Positions 1 to 7,785 of a DNA stretch of 35,120 nt are shown piece by piece. A program made the position numbers and the translations under genes. Origin of the DNA: Eubacteriales bacterium (GTDB lineage Bacteria > Bacillota_A > Clostridia > Christensenellales > Aristaeellaceae); the NCBI GenBank assembly GCA_029974035.1, contig JARKQG010000132.1:1-35120 (forward strand). Reading direction: 5' to 3'. The notes under the pieces were generated by a model. It was not told where the DNA came from and ran no database searches. It saw nothing but the letters and a program-made list of their open reading frames with translations. Each line of letters starts with the position of its first letter. The stretch's first letter is position 1.

Positions 1-123
1 GCACCTTTCTGCTACCTCCTTAGTCCTTGCAAACTAAGGGTAGCGCATCTTCGGGGTGCTGACAATGGCTCTTTTCATTGCCACTCGCCGCTGCTCACTT
101 TTTGGCGCCCTTTTGCTCGTTCC
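1..123. other. Structured non-coding left edge
   Basis: No credible gene is seen here. The sequence can fold: a hairpin pairs CTTAGT (about 18-23) with ACTAAG, a second has a C(TTCG)G tetraloop around 46-59, and CAATG/CATTG pair near 63-81. A short plus-strand ORF begins at the ATG at 64 and runs into the broken end of the hydrolase, but I do not recognise its product. The stretch probably belongs to whatever element or deletion truncated the hydrolase. It could be an element end, but nothing in it names the element. Confidence 0.3.
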
Positions 124-717
124 CTATTTTACCGAAAACAGGAAAGGCAGCGGCATACAATAATTATTTGCTGAATAAAACGTGTTCCAAATCGTCTTGT
201 TCGACATCGTTTTTAAAAAGCCCTGCATATCACGATAAGCCTCTTCTGTTTGAGTGGATAAAAGCCATCTGTCGGGAGGAAATGCCATCTTAATCAGCGC
301 AGGGCTCTTTCGTAAAAGCTTTATTCCCAAGTAATCCCTGACTGCAATTAAGAACGTTGCGATTCGCGGGAGATTATAAGGGGTAATGCCTCCGTCGACG
401 ACAGCATTTTTGACCGATACTTGATTCTGGGCAAGCATGTATAAGACCATGCCTCCCCCCATACTCAGGCCATATACGAAGTCAATTTCCTTATGACCGT
501 GCTCCAGTAAATATGCAGTTGTTTCTGTTGCGGTGCTTTCCACAGATGAGAAATCACTGGAATAATCCCCGTTGTACCCATCAAGTATGGGTACAATAAC
601 AAAAAACTGTTCTGTTAACTTCTCGATGGCGTCCTGATACCATGACCAATGTGAGCAAGAAGCATGATAAAACAGAAATAGTGGATTGTGCTCGTTGCCA
701 AAAACCATAAACTCCAT
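124..717 (-). CDS. Alpha/beta hydrolase, C-terminally truncated
   Basis: This is an alpha/beta-hydrolase-fold protein of 197 residues. It shows an N-terminal strand and oxyanion region (LFLFYHASCSHWSWY) and a nucleophile elbow G-L-S-M-G-G-G, with Ser as nucleophile. Family members usually run 240-280 residues and carry the catalytic His near the C-terminus. Here the protein ends soon after an N-T-F-Y-S-A-N-N-Y-C-M-P segment with the unrelated tail LPFLFSVK, so the cap-distal part and the catalytic His are missing and it is probably inactive. I chose the ATG at 717 because AGGTG lies about 10 bases upstream; an in-frame ATG at 759 is possible but has no visible site. The region is AT-rich compared with everything after 1.5 kb. 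The substrate cannot be told. Confidence 0.65.
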   Translation of the reverse strand: MEFMVFGNEHNPLFLFYHASCSHWSWYQDAIEKLTEQFFVIVPILDGYNGDYSSDFSSVESTATETTAYLLEHGHKEIDFVYGLSMGGGMVLYMLAQNQVSVKNAVVDGGITPYNLPRIATFLIAVRDYLGIKLLRKSPALIKMAFPPDRWLLSTQTEEAYRDMQGFLKTMSNKTIWNTFYSANNYCMPLPFLFSVK

Positions 718-748
718 TTGATTTTCACCTGTTTTTCGTGGATCAGCC

Positions 749-934
749 TTATGTCTCAAAGCCTAATCTAATTATACCGCCATCAACAAATGTTTGATAT
801 GATTTCCAGATGGGCATATTCGCTCCCAATGCTTTACCGTCTTTCAACACTTCACGAAAATCAGATATCCATTCGGGCATCCCCTGTTTCATATGTCCTG
901 TAACCATCTTATCCGTTTCGGGCTTGTTAAACAT
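749..934 (-). CDS. Short unrecognised protein
   Basis: A 61-residue ORF lies 31 bases upstream of the hydrolase start on the same strand and in the same AT-rich tract. It is mixed charged and hydrophobic with no signal peptide or membrane segment, and has a Trp-containing middle (GMPEWISDF) and a Gly-rich end (DGGIIRLGF). I do not recognise a family. The ribosome binding site is poor (AAAGGC). It may be the tail of a larger decayed protein rather than a gene. About 110 bases between it and the DUF5107 remnant hold nothing I can assign. Confidence 0.3.
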   Translation of the reverse strand: MFNKPETDKMVTGHMKQGMPEWISDFREVLKDGKALGANMPIWKSYQTFVDGGIIRLGFET

Positions 935-1045
935 GCCTTTGATAACCCGTGCTGTAAAAATGCAGGATAGCAGAACATATTAGCAGGAAACATCTTTTTC
1001 GCATTTATTCCTTGCGCTTCATTCGCTGAAAGCGGGGAACAGGAT

Positions 1046-1369
1046 TTAGCAATCCTGCCCCGTCGCCTTGTCCTTCAGGGAGTAGAGCCGCCTGCCCTGT
1101 TCCGGAAGGAATTCCACGCGCATCCGGTCGTTTTACAGGACGGCCGTCTTGAGTTCAATCGTCCGCTTGTCGCGGTCATACTTGTCATACAGCCGGTAGG
1201 GCAGCACCCGATAATCAGTTTCGCCCCCCAGACGTTGCATTTCTTCGCCGGTCAGCGTTCCGTCGCTCGTGGAGGGCTTGTCCGTGACGGGGGAGCGAAA
1301 CAGCGGGGGTGGATTGCCGTCTTTTGCATGGGTTCCCGGCAGGCGAATGGCGGATATGTAGGCCCTCAT
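1046..1369 (-). pseudogene. DUF5107-type protein, N-terminal fragment with internal stop
   Basis: From the ATG at 1369 (AAAGGAG 8 bases upstream) 78 codons read through to a TAA at 1133-1135. The same frame then continues with N-D-R-M-R-V-E-F-L-P-E-Q-G-R-R-L-Y-S-L-K before a second stop at 1046-1048. The opening resembles the N-terminus of DUF5107 proteins, which are large and often found beside carbohydrate genes. Their pattern is V-x-P-Y-x-x-x-D-K...L-E-N-(D/E)-x-(L/M)-x-x-x-F-L-P-E-x-G-G-R. The internal TAA sits exactly where the family has Glu (LEN), so a GAA-to-TAA change explains it. The protein is also cut off after T-G-Q-D, so most of the gene, normally many hundreds of residues, has been deleted. 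It is certainly non-functional if the family assignment is right. Confidence 0.6.
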
Positions 1370-1465
1370 AATTTTGCTCCTTTCGTCCGGGGCGCTCGGC
1401 TGTCGCGATTCCCCAACGGCAGAAAAGCGCAAAGCGCATAAAGCAGGGCGGCAATTTACGTTTAC

Positions 1466-1493
1466 ATTGTAACATATGGAATCAATCGAACAA
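1466..1493 (-). promoter_or_regulatory. Probable promoter of the DUF5107 remnant
   Basis: On the minus strand an extended -10 element, TGTTACAAT (TACAAT at 1466-1471), is preceded after 16 bases by TTGTTC (1488-1493). Transcription would start about 90 bases before the remnant ATG. The tract is locally AT-rich. Between this promoter and the rfbD stop (about 1500-1583) I see no gene and no convincing terminator. Confidence 0.4.
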
Positions 1494-1583
1494 GCACAAA
1501 AACCTGCATATCCCCGCAAGTTTTGGCCGCTTTTATTTTATGCCAGCCCGCGCCCACGGCCGCTCTCTGAAAGGGTTCGCGCC

Positions 1584-2432
1584 CTACCGGGGCATGACCT
1601 GGGCGAGAAACCGGTCCAGCGCGTCCTCCCAGGCGGGAAGGCGGCAAAAACCGGCGTCGTCCAAGCTCTTTTTGCTCAGCCGGGAGTTGAGCGGGCGGGC
1701 GGCGGCGGCGGGGTATTCGCTGGAAGGGACCGGGTGCACGCGGCAGCCCAGGCCCGCCTTTTCCATGATGGCGGCCGCGAACTGCGCCCAGCTCAGCAGG
1801 CCCTCGTTGGTGGCGTGGTAGATGCCGTAGCGGTCGGTTTCGATCATGTCGCACAAAAGCCGCGCCAGATCGTCGGTGTAGGTGGGCGAGCCGATCTGGT
1901 CATCCACCACGTTCAGGCAATCCTTCTCCGCGCCCAGCCGCAGCATGGTGCGCACGAAGTTTTTGCCGTTTACGCCGAATACCCAACTGGTGCGCACGAT
2001 ATAGTACGCGTTGAGGGCGGCCATGACCGCGTCCTCCCCCTCGGCTTTGGTGCGGCCGTATACGCTTCTGGGGTCTCTGGGGGAATCGGTTTCAAAGGGC
2101 GCGTCACCCTCGCCGCCGAACACGTAGTCGGTGGAGACGTAGACCATCGCGCTGCCCATCGTCCGGCAGGCTTCGGCAATGGTGCGGGTGGCGTCCGCGT
2201 TAATCCGGCGGCACAATTCCGGCTCGCTCTCGGCCCGGTCCACCTGGGTATAGGCGGCGCAGTGAATCACCCTGTCCGGCGCGTACGCCAGCAGGTATGC
2301 CCGCGTCGCCTCGGCGTCGGTCAGGTCGCAGTCCGCGATGTCGATGCCGCGATGCGCGATACCCCGCGCCTCCAGGCGGCGCATCAGGTCGTACCCCAGC
2401 TGTCCGTTCGCGCCCGTTACAAGCACCTTCAT
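1584..2432 (-). CDS. rfbD: dTDP-4-dehydrorhamnose reductase
   Basis: This enzyme catalyses the last step of dTDP-L-rhamnose synthesis: NAD(P)H-dependent reduction of dTDP-4-dehydro-L-rhamnose in the cytoplasm. It has 282 residues, the usual length. The N-terminal Rossmann motif is V-T-G-A-N-G-Q-L-G, the catalytic triad region shows V-S-T-D-Y-V-F (Thr101) and Y-G-R-T-K (Tyr125, Lys129), and the C-terminal substrate domain is present. I chose the ATG at 2432, which overlaps the rfbB stop as ATGA; longer readings start inside rfbB. It is last in the rfbA-C-B-D operon and is translationally coupled to rfbB. No clear terminator follows it. Confidence 0.95.
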   Translation of the reverse strand: MKVLVTGANGQLGYDLMRRLEARGIAHRGIDIADCDLTDAEATRAYLLAYAPDRVIHCAAYTQVDRAESEPELCRRINADATRTIAEACRTMGSAMVYVSTDYVFGGEGDAPFETDSPRDPRSVYGRTKAEGEDAVMAALNAYYIVRTSWVFGVNGKNFVRTMLRLGAEKDCLNVVDDQIGSPTYTDDLARLLCDMIETDRYGIYHATNEGLLSWAQFAAAIMEKAGLGCRVHPVPSSEYPAAAARPLNSRLSKKSLDDAGFCRLPAWEDALDRFLAQVMPR

Positions 2433-3460
2433 GCGTTTTGCCCCCTGTGCGCGTACATGCGCTCGTAGTAGTTCCGGTAGTCGCCCTTTAGGATGTCCTC
2501 CCACCATGCGCGGTGGTCAAGATACCACCGGACGGTTTTGCGGATGCCCTCGTCAAAGGCGGTGACAGGCGTCCAGCCCAGTTCCGCGGAAATCTTCGCG
2601 GGGTCAATGGCGTAGCGAAGGTCGTGGCCGGGGCGGTCCTTCACAAAGGCGATCAGGCTTTCGGGCTTTTTCAGCTCCCGCAGGATCGTGCGGACCACCT
2701 CCAGATTGGTGCGCTCGTTGTGGCCGCCCACGTTGTACACCTCGCCCGCCCGGCCGCGCCGCGCCACCAAATCGATGGCCGCGCAGTGATCCTCCACGTA
2801 CAGCCAGTCCCGCACATTTTCGCCCCGGCCGTAGACCGGAAGCGCCTGGTCGCCCAGCGCCCGGGAGATCATCAGCGGAATCAGCTTCTCCGGAAAGTGA
2901 TAGGGCCCGTAGTTGTTGGAGCAGCGGGTAATGGTGACCGGCAGTCCGAACGTGCGGTGATAGGCCATGACCATCAAATCCGCCGACGCCTTGGACGCGG
3001 AATAGGGGCTGGAGGCGCGGATGGGCATTTCCTCGGTAAAGAAAAGATCCGGCCGATCCAGCGGCAGGTCGCCGTACACCTCGTCGGTGGACACCTGGTG
3101 GAACCGGCCCGAACCGTGCTTCAGGCAGGCGTCCATGAGCACCTGGGTGCCCAGGACATTGGTTTTCAAAAAGAGCCCCGGGTCCTCGAGGGAGCGATCC
3201 ACGTGGCTCTCCGCCGCGAAGTTGACCACGATGTCCGGCGCTTCCTCGTCAAAGACCTTCCCGACGCACGCCGCGTCCGCGATATCCCCCCGCACAAACC
3301 TGAAATTGTCACGCGCCAGTGCCGTCTCCAGCGTCCCGAGGTTGCCGGCGTAGGTCAGCTTATCCAGACACACGATCCGGTCCTCCGGGTGCTTCCTAAG
3401 CTGGTAGTACACAAAATTTGCGCCGATGAAGCCCGCGCCGCCGGTGACCAGTACGTTCAT
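2429..3460 (-). CDS. rfbB: dTDP-glucose 4,6-dehydratase
   Basis: This NAD+-bound short-chain dehydrogenase/reductase converts dTDP-glucose to dTDP-4-dehydro-6-deoxyglucose, the second step of the pathway. It has 343 residues, normal length. The glycine motif is G-G-A-G-F-I-G near residue 7. The catalytic S-T-D-E-V (Thr125, Asp126, Glu127) and Y-S-A-S-K (Tyr153, Lys157) are intact, and the Asp-Glu pair separates it from simple epimerases. Its ATG overlaps the rfbC stop and its own stop overlaps the rfbD start, so three genes are coupled. Confidence 0.96.
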   Translation of the reverse strand: MNVLVTGGAGFIGANFVYYQLRKHPEDRIVCLDKLTYAGNLGTLETALARDNFRFVRGDIADAACVGKVFDEEAPDIVVNFAAESHVDRSLEDPGLFLKTNVLGTQVLMDACLKHGSGRFHQVSTDEVYGDLPLDRPDLFFTEEMPIRASSPYSASKASADLMVMAYHRTFGLPVTITRCSNNYGPYHFPEKLIPLMISRALGDQALPVYGRGENVRDWLYVEDHCAAIDLVARRGRAGEVYNVGGHNERTNLEVVRTILRELKKPESLIAFVKDRPGHDLRYAIDPAKISAELGWTPVTAFDEGIRKTVRWYLDHRAWWEDILKGDYRNYYERMYAHRGQNA

Positions 3461-4023
3461 TCATGCCCCTCCCCGTAGACGAAGTTGCAGTCACTATCCC
3501 GAAGCGACGGCGCTTCCATATCCTTTTTTGACAGCACAGGATCGGCCACGCCCCAGTCCACCCCAATGGCCGGGTCGTCAAAGCGCACCGATCGGTCCCG
3601 CGCCGGGTCGTAGAGGCTGTCCACCTTATAGACAAATTCCACGTCCTCGGTCAGCGTCAGAAAGCCGTGGGCAAACCCCCGGGGGATGAACAGCATCCGC
3701 CGGTTTTCGGCGCTCAGCTCCGCCGCCACCCATCTCAGGTAGGTGGGCGAACCCCTGCGCAGGTCCACCGCCACATCCCGGACCGCGCCGCGGATTACCC
3801 GCACCAGCTTGGCCTGGGCCGAGGGATCGTTCTGAAAGTGCAGCCCCCGCAGCGTCCCCTTTCGCGCCGTGAAGGACTGGTTATCCTGCACGAAGCGGCA
3901 GCGGATGCCCAGTGCCTCAAAAACCTTTTCGGAGTAGGTTTCCATAAACCAGCCCCGGGCGTCCCCGAACACCTTGGGTTCGAGAATCGCCACGCCCGCG
4001 AGGCCCGTTTCAATCCGGTTCAT
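3457..4023 (-). CDS. rfbC: dTDP-4-dehydrorhamnose 3,5-epimerase
   Basis: This cupin-fold epimerase converts dTDP-4-dehydro-6-deoxyglucose to dTDP-4-dehydro-L-rhamnose. At 188 residues it is family-typical. Visible signatures are F-G-D-A-R-G-W-F near residue 19, the R-G-L-H-F-Q motif with catalytic His62, P-R-G-F-A-H-G-F near 114, and Y-K-V-D-S with Tyr132. The start is the ATG at 4023, which directly abuts the rfbA stop. The stop overlaps rfbB. Confidence 0.95.
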   Translation of the reverse strand: MNRIETGLAGVAILEPKVFGDARGWFMETYSEKVFEALGIRCRFVQDNQSFTARKGTLRGLHFQNDPSAQAKLVRVIRGAVRDVAVDLRRGSPTYLRWVAAELSAENRRMLFIPRGFAHGFLTLTEDVEFVYKVDSLYDPARDRSVRFDDPAIGVDWGVADPVLSKKDMEAPSLRDSDCNFVYGEGHE

Positions 4024-4908
4024 TTAGTACATCACCTTTCCGTCCGCGACCGCCTTCAGATGCACGCCGTAGGGCGATTTCCCGTATCGTGCCGCGGACA
4101 GAAGCAGCGTTTTCCGGTCAATCCAGCCGTTTTTAAAGCCGATCTCCTCCGGCGCCGATATCTTGATGCCCTGCCGCTTTTCGATCATGCGCACAAAGTC
4201 CGCCGCATCCATGAGGCTGTCAAAGGTGCCGGTATCCAGCCATGCGTAGCCGCGGCCCAGAAGCCGCACGTCCAGAAGCCCATCCGCCAGGTACAGGTCG
4301 TTGAGCGAGGTGATCTCCAGCTCTCCCCGCGCCGAGAGGCGGATCGTGCCCGCCCGCTCCGCCACGCCCGCCGGGTAGAAGTAAAGCCCCGTCACCGCGT
4401 AATTGGACCTGGGATGCGCGGGCTTTTCCTCGATGGAAACCGCGCGGCCCGCCGCGTCAAACTCCACCACGCCGAACCGCTCCGGATCGGTCACGTAATA
4501 GCCAAAAACGGTCGCCCGGCCCGCGCTCGCGCACTCCGCCGCTCCGCGCAGCAGCGTGGAAAAGCCGTTGCCGTAAAAGATATTGTCCCCCAGCACCATC
4601 GCGCACGGCTCGCCGCCGATAAAATCCCGGCCGATCAGAAACGCCTGCGCCAGCCCGTCCGGAGACGGCTGCACCGCATAGCGAAGCAAAAGGCCGAATT
4701 GCCTGCCATCGCCCAGCAGGCCTTCAAAGCGCGGCGTGTCCTCCGGCGTGGAGATGATGAGAATCTCCCGGATGCCCGCGAGCATCAGCGTGGACAGCGG
4801 GTAGTAGATCATGGGTTTATCATACACGGGAAGAAGCTGCTTGGACGCCACCATCGTCAGCGGGTACAGCCGCGTGCCCGCGCCTCCGGCAAGGATGATG
4901 CCCTTCAT
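4024..4908 (-). CDS. rfbA: Glucose-1-phosphate thymidylyltransferase
   Basis: This enzyme makes dTDP-glucose from dTTP and glucose 1-phosphate, the committed step to dTDP-rhamnose. It has 294 residues, the usual length for RmlA. The nucleotide-binding [11 protein letters not shown] motif is at residues 8-18, V-L-G-D-N-I-F supplies a metal-binding Asp, and E-E-K-P and the W-L-D-T-G-T segment follow. The ATG at 4908 is preferred because the motif starts directly after it and GGGCGGAG lies just upstream. It is first in the operon; rfbC begins at the next base after its stop. The product probably feeds cell-wall or surface polysaccharide rhamnosylation. Confidence 0.96.
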   Translation of the reverse strand: MKGIILAGGAGTRLYPLTMVASKQLLPVYDKPMIYYPLSTLMLAGIREILIISTPEDTPRFEGLLGDGRQFGLLLRYAVQPSPDGLAQAFLIGRDFIGGEPCAMVLGDNIFYGNGFSTLLRGAAECASAGRATVFGYYVTDPERFGVVEFDAAGRAVSIEEKPAHPRSNYAVTGLYFYPAGVAERAGTIRLSARGELEITSLNDLYLADGLLDVRLLGRGYAWLDTGTFDSLMDAADFVRMIEKRQGIKISAPEEIGFKNGWIDRKTLLLSAARYGKSPYGVHLKAVADGKVMY

Positions 4909-4984
4909 TGACGATCTCCGCCCTTCGCATTGGTAGATGCCTGCGGCGCTGCGGCCGCGCCCGGCGCGTCCGCCGCCATCCACA

Positions 4985-5012
4985 ATACTACCATAAAACC
5001 AGAATAATTCAA
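4985..5012 (-). promoter_or_regulatory. Probable rfb operon promoter
   Basis: On the minus strand TTGAAT (5007-5012) is followed after 16 bases by TAGTAT (4985-4990), about 75 bases before the rfbA ATG. Each box matches the sigma-A consensus at 4 of 6 positions. It lies in a short AT-rich tract just beside the IS481 remnant, so the remnant may have brought or separated regulatory sequence. Confidence 0.45.
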
Positions 5013-5098
5013 GACACAAACGGCAATTTGCCCAAAAGATGTGGCGTGCCGGATGCCGAAGGAATGCGTCCGCATCGCCTATTTGGGGGAGAATTTCT

Positions 5099-5239
5099 GT
5101 GGAGGCACTTCAGGAGGATCTGGATTGCCGGCTCATCCACTTCAACACGGAGCATCCCCGCAGGGGATACCGCAACCGCGGGGAACGCCCCTCGCATACC
5201 GTGCTGGATTTCGCTTTAAATGATAGAAAGGACCGTTCG
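5099..5239 (+). pseudogene. IS481-type transposase C-terminal remnant
   Basis: Read on the plus strand, this stretch encodes V-E-A-L-Q-E-D-L-D, then I-H-F-N-T-E-H-P and R-G-Y-R-N-R-G-E-R-P. This is the end of the DDE integrase core in IS481-type transposases, which reads (L)-Q-x-D-L-D...H-Y-N-T-E-R-P-H-x-G-Y-R-N-x-G-R-R-P. The catalytic residues lie further upstream in intact transposases and are absent here, and the segment has no credible start. It is a fossil. Sequence between it and the rfb promoter (5013-5098) shows nothing I can assign. Confidence 0.6.
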
Positions 5240-5290
5240 TTTCACAGCATTTGGCGCCTTGCGGCCCGCAAGGCGCCAAATGCTGTGAAA
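5240..5290. repeat. Perfect inverted repeat, 24-bp arms, 3-base loop
   Basis: The arms (5240-5263 and 5267-5290) are exact reverse complements around the loop GCC, with TTT and AAA at the outer ends. It starts 19 bases after the stop of the minus-strand URO-D gene at 5310, so it probably serves as its terminator. However, no U-tract follows on the minus strand (next bases ACGAACGG). It could equally be a transposon-derived end left with the IS481 remnant that abuts it. It would act on either strand. Confidence 0.75.
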
Positions 5291-5309
5291 TCCCCTTCGG
5301 GCCCGCCGG

Positions 5310-6536
5310 TCAGGCGTCCACCATGCGCGCCGCAAGCGCCGCCCACATGTCCAGGCGCTCCAGATGGCTGCCCACCGTGGAGACGTCCTTCAGGATGAAT
5401 TCGGCGGGCGTTCCGTTTCGGCGGGTGGCGGTGAGCGCCCGGGAGAACTGGTCCGCAATCGCCTCCCTTTCAAAGCCGTTTGCGATGAACGCCGGGTTGA
5501 TCTTGCAGGAGAACACATAGTCCCCCCCGATCTGTTCGGCCGCCACGTCGATGTTGGCCCAGGGGCTGACCGAGATCTTGCGCACGTTCTTTATCTTGCG
5601 GATCAGATGGATGCGGTCGTGCAGCGGCTCACAGCAGCCGTAGTACATGAGCCCGAACCGCTCGTAGAGCGGGCGGACCAGTTCAATTTCGTATTCGTCG
5701 TGCATGGCGGGCGATACCGTGGCGAACAGCTGCGCCATGCCAAACGCCCAGCAATCCTTGGCGGAGGCCTTCTCACCGGTGAAGCTGTCGCCGGGCAGAT
5801 CGTCCGTGTACGCGCCGGTGCAGTGCACGTACTGCAGCGCCGGATCCAGGAGCCCCAGTTTTTCGCATTGATCTACGGTGGACAGGGTCAGTTGCACGAA
5901 CTTTTTTACCGTGGCTTCGATCAGCTCTGGGTCGTCCGCCAGATCCCAAAGGATGTGCTCGGCGGGGCGCATCTGGGCGATCCGGTCCCAGACGCCGGCG
6001 TGGATCTGCACGCCGCTCAGTCGGATGGGGAGGATGCCGCGCAGGATGTCGTTCAGCTGGTCCAGATGACGCTGGTCCAGCGCGGCGTCCGCCTCTACCG
6101 CGTCCTCCCGGAGCGCCTCCAGGGCCTCCCGGGTCTGAAGCTGATCCTCGTACTTGTGGGATACGATATCGTTTTGCGGGTCGCTGGAGCGGATCTCCTC
6201 CAGGATGTGAATGCCGTAGTCCAGGTTTCGCACCGTCTTGGGCACGTCGAGGCGGTTTTCCACCACCATATCGCAGGGAAAGTGCGCCCAGCGGTACAGA
6301 AGCTCCCGGATGGACTGCTCGACAGACCGCAGGAACGGGTCGGCGCATTGGAGCGCCATCTCGTCGCTTCCGGCCAACTCGTGCCAGGGCAGCTGGTCCA
6401 TCAGCACCAACGGACGCACCGGCTTCAGATCGTTGTTGCTGGTCCAGAGCGCGCGCTTTTGCTTTTGAACGGGCAGGGCCGCGATTTCCGACAGACGGCC
6501 TGCCAGATTTCGCAGAACCTCATGGTCTTTTTGCAT
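5310..6536 (-). CDS. URO-D-superfamily protein, long variant
   Basis: This protein of 408 residues appears to be a divergent member of the uroporphyrinogen decarboxylase/methylcobamide methyltransferase fold. The family link rests on the overall pattern: a barrel-like series ending in a C-terminal half with Y-Y-G-C-C-E-P-L-H-D-R-I (Cys301, Cys302), K-I-S-V-S-P-W-A-N and Y-V-F-S-C-K-I-N-P. The HemE N-terminal arginine signature (R-Q-A-G-R) is missing, so it is not the haem-pathway enzyme. No signal peptide or membrane segment is seen. The start is the ATG at 6536 with AGAGGGG upstream. It is the last gene of the importer-1 operon, 142 bases after the second URO-D-type gene. The substrate is unknown; the conserved Cys/His/Glu cluster could bind zinc. 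Confidence 0.6.
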   Translation of the reverse strand: MQKDHEVLRNLAGRLSEIAALPVQKQKRALWTSNNDLKPVRPLVLMDQLPWHELAGSDEMALQCADPFLRSVEQSIRELLYRWAHFPCDMVVENRLDVPKTVRNLDYGIHILEEIRSSDPQNDIVSHKYEDQLQTREALEALREDAVEADAALDQRHLDQLNDILRGILPIRLSGVQIHAGVWDRIAQMRPAEHILWDLADDPELIEATVKKFVQLTLSTVDQCEKLGLLDPALQYVHCTGAYTDDLPGDSFTGEKASAKDCWAFGMAQLFATVSPAMHDEYEIELVRPLYERFGLMYYGCCEPLHDRIHLIRKIKNVRKISVSPWANIDVAAEQIGGDYVFSCKINPAFIANGFEREAIADQFSRALTATRRNGTPAEFILKDVSTVGSHLERLDMWAALAARMVDA

Positions 6537-6614
6537 GAAAACATCCCCTCTGTGTTGATCCGCCGTGCGGCATGGCTTTTCTCGGCGCGCTTCAGAATGG
6601 CGCAGATGCACAAA

Positions 6615-6665
6615 GCCGGCGCAGCGCCGGGTTTTAAAACCGCCGGATGCATCCGACGGCGCCGC
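6615..6665. other. Two GC-rich hairpins between the URO-D-type genes
   Basis: The 142-base gap holds two foldable segments. One is CCGGCGC-A-GCGCCGG at 6616-6630, flanked by TTTT/AAAA. The other centres on the palindrome GGATGCATCC near 6646-6655. On the minus strand the first is followed by CTTTGTG, so partial termination or 3' end protection of the upstream mRNA is plausible. This would lower expression of the distal gene. Confidence 0.4.
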
Positions 6666-6678
6666 GCGCAGCGAGGCG

Positions 6679-7770
6679 CTATGCTTTGGCCGCGCGGGCC
6701 ATCGCGAGCACGTTTTCGTAGGGCACGTTGGGCAGAAGCGCTTCATGGCTGGGCGAGACAATGTAGCCTTCGCCGAAGAGGTCGCGCAGCCGCATCACCT
6801 CACCGTAAACCTCCTCCGGAGTACCGAAGGGGAGCAGGCGCTGCGTGTCCACGCCGCCCATGAAGACGAGATCGCGCTTAAACTGAGCGAGGTTCTTCGC
6901 GTCCATGCCCTTTGCCTGGGCCTGCAGCGGATGGAGGATGTCCACGCCCAGGTCGATCAGCCGCGGAATGATCCGGTCGATCGAGCCGCAGGAGTGCATG
7001 GCCACCTTGAGGTCCGCCTCCCGAATGGTTTCCACGATGCGCCGGATGTAGGGCAGGATGAACTCGTCAAAGCACTCCGGGCTGATCATCAGGCTGAGCT
7101 GCGTGCCAAAGTCATTGCCGAAAAAGCCGGCTTCAAGGTATTTTCCCGTCTCCCGAAGCACGATGCGGTTTGCCCGAACGTAGAAGTCCACAATGCGCTC
7201 TGTGGCCGCGTGCACCACCTCGGGGTGGGTGTACATCTTGCAGAAGTAGTTCTCCATGCCAAAGAAATCCGCCATCACGTGAAAGAACGGGCACCACATG
7301 CCGCCGAACACTGCCAACCCCTTTTCGTAGGCGTAGCGCGCGTCCGCCAGCACGGGTTCGAGGTTCAGGTATTCCGGGTTGGGCCAGTCAAAGGACTCCA
7401 CCGTGCCGATGTCCTCGCACGCCGCGAACACGCCGCCTTCGCTGAGGCTGGCGCGCCTTTCCGGGAAGCAGTCCCACATCGGCCTTCCCTCGGGGTGCCG
7501 CCAGCAGCGCATGTCCAGTTCCGGGGAGAGCCAGACCATGTCGCTGCCGACGGCGAGGCAGAAGTCGATCTCCTCCTGCCCGGCGGACTTGGCCAGCAGC
7601 ACCGAAGCCTCGGCGTTTTTCATCTCGTCCCCGGTCATCGCCCGCGCCTTTATGCCCGCCCGCCCAAAGTACAGCGCTTTGGCGTCGTCGGTGGGATGGC
7701 CCACCCATAAGGCGCTTCCGGGCGCGGCGCGGCGGTCGATGGCGCTTCGGACGTACTCTCTTGAAATCAC
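6679..7770 (-). CDS. URO-D-superfamily protein (MtaA/CmuA-like)
   Basis: A 363-residue protein with clear C-terminal hallmarks of the URO-D superfamily: A-M-H-S-C-G-S-I-D (His259, Cys261), D-I-L-H-P-L-Q-A, and G-G-V-D-T-Q-R-L-L-P-F-G-T near 305. MtaA/CmuA methylcobamide methyltransferases bind zinc through H-x-C-x(n)-C. Here H-x-C is kept, but the distal position reads S-P-S-H-E-A-L-L-P with His in place of Cys. The HemE N-terminal signature is absent. The start is a GTG at 7770 with GAGGAGGG nine bases upstream; the gene lies 15 bases after the ATPase gene, so it is co-transcribed with importer 1. No corrinoid protein is nearby. It probably acts on the imported sugar or a derivative, but this is inference. 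Confidence 0.72.
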   Translation of the reverse strand: MISREYVRSAIDRRAAPGSALWVGHPTDDAKALYFGRAGIKARAMTGDEMKNAEASVLLAKSAGQEEIDFCLAVGSDMVWLSPELDMRCWRHPEGRPMWDCFPERRASLSEGGVFAACEDIGTVESFDWPNPEYLNLEPVLADARYAYEKGLAVFGGMWCPFFHVMADFFGMENYFCKMYTHPEVVHAATERIVDFYVRANRIVLRETGKYLEAGFFGNDFGTQLSLMISPECFDEFILPYIRRIVETIREADLKVAMHSCGSIDRIIPRLIDLGVDILHPLQAQAKGMDAKNLAQFKRDLVFMGGVDTQRLLPFGTPEEVYGEVMRLRDLFGEGYIVSPSHEALLPNVPYENVLAMARAAKA

Positions 7771-7785
7771 GAAGGCACCCTCCTC

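Noticed and set aside
1..123. tRNA or tmRNA end at the left edge
   Set aside because: It has several stems but no T-loop sequence (TTCGA), no CCA end and no anticodon arm of correct geometry.
1476..2468. Long plus-strand ORF opposite rfbD
   Set aside because: It is an antisense shadow of a GC-rich gene: its sequence is low-complexity and matches no family, while the minus strand encodes an intact RfbD.
5240..5290. CRISPR repeat or phage attachment site
   Set aside because: There is one copy only, no spacers and no integrase nearby; a terminator or transposon-derived repeat is simpler.
5310..7770. HemE haem-biosynthesis genes
   Set aside because: The N-terminal HemE arginine signature is absent in both proteins, lengths differ, and no other haem gene is present.
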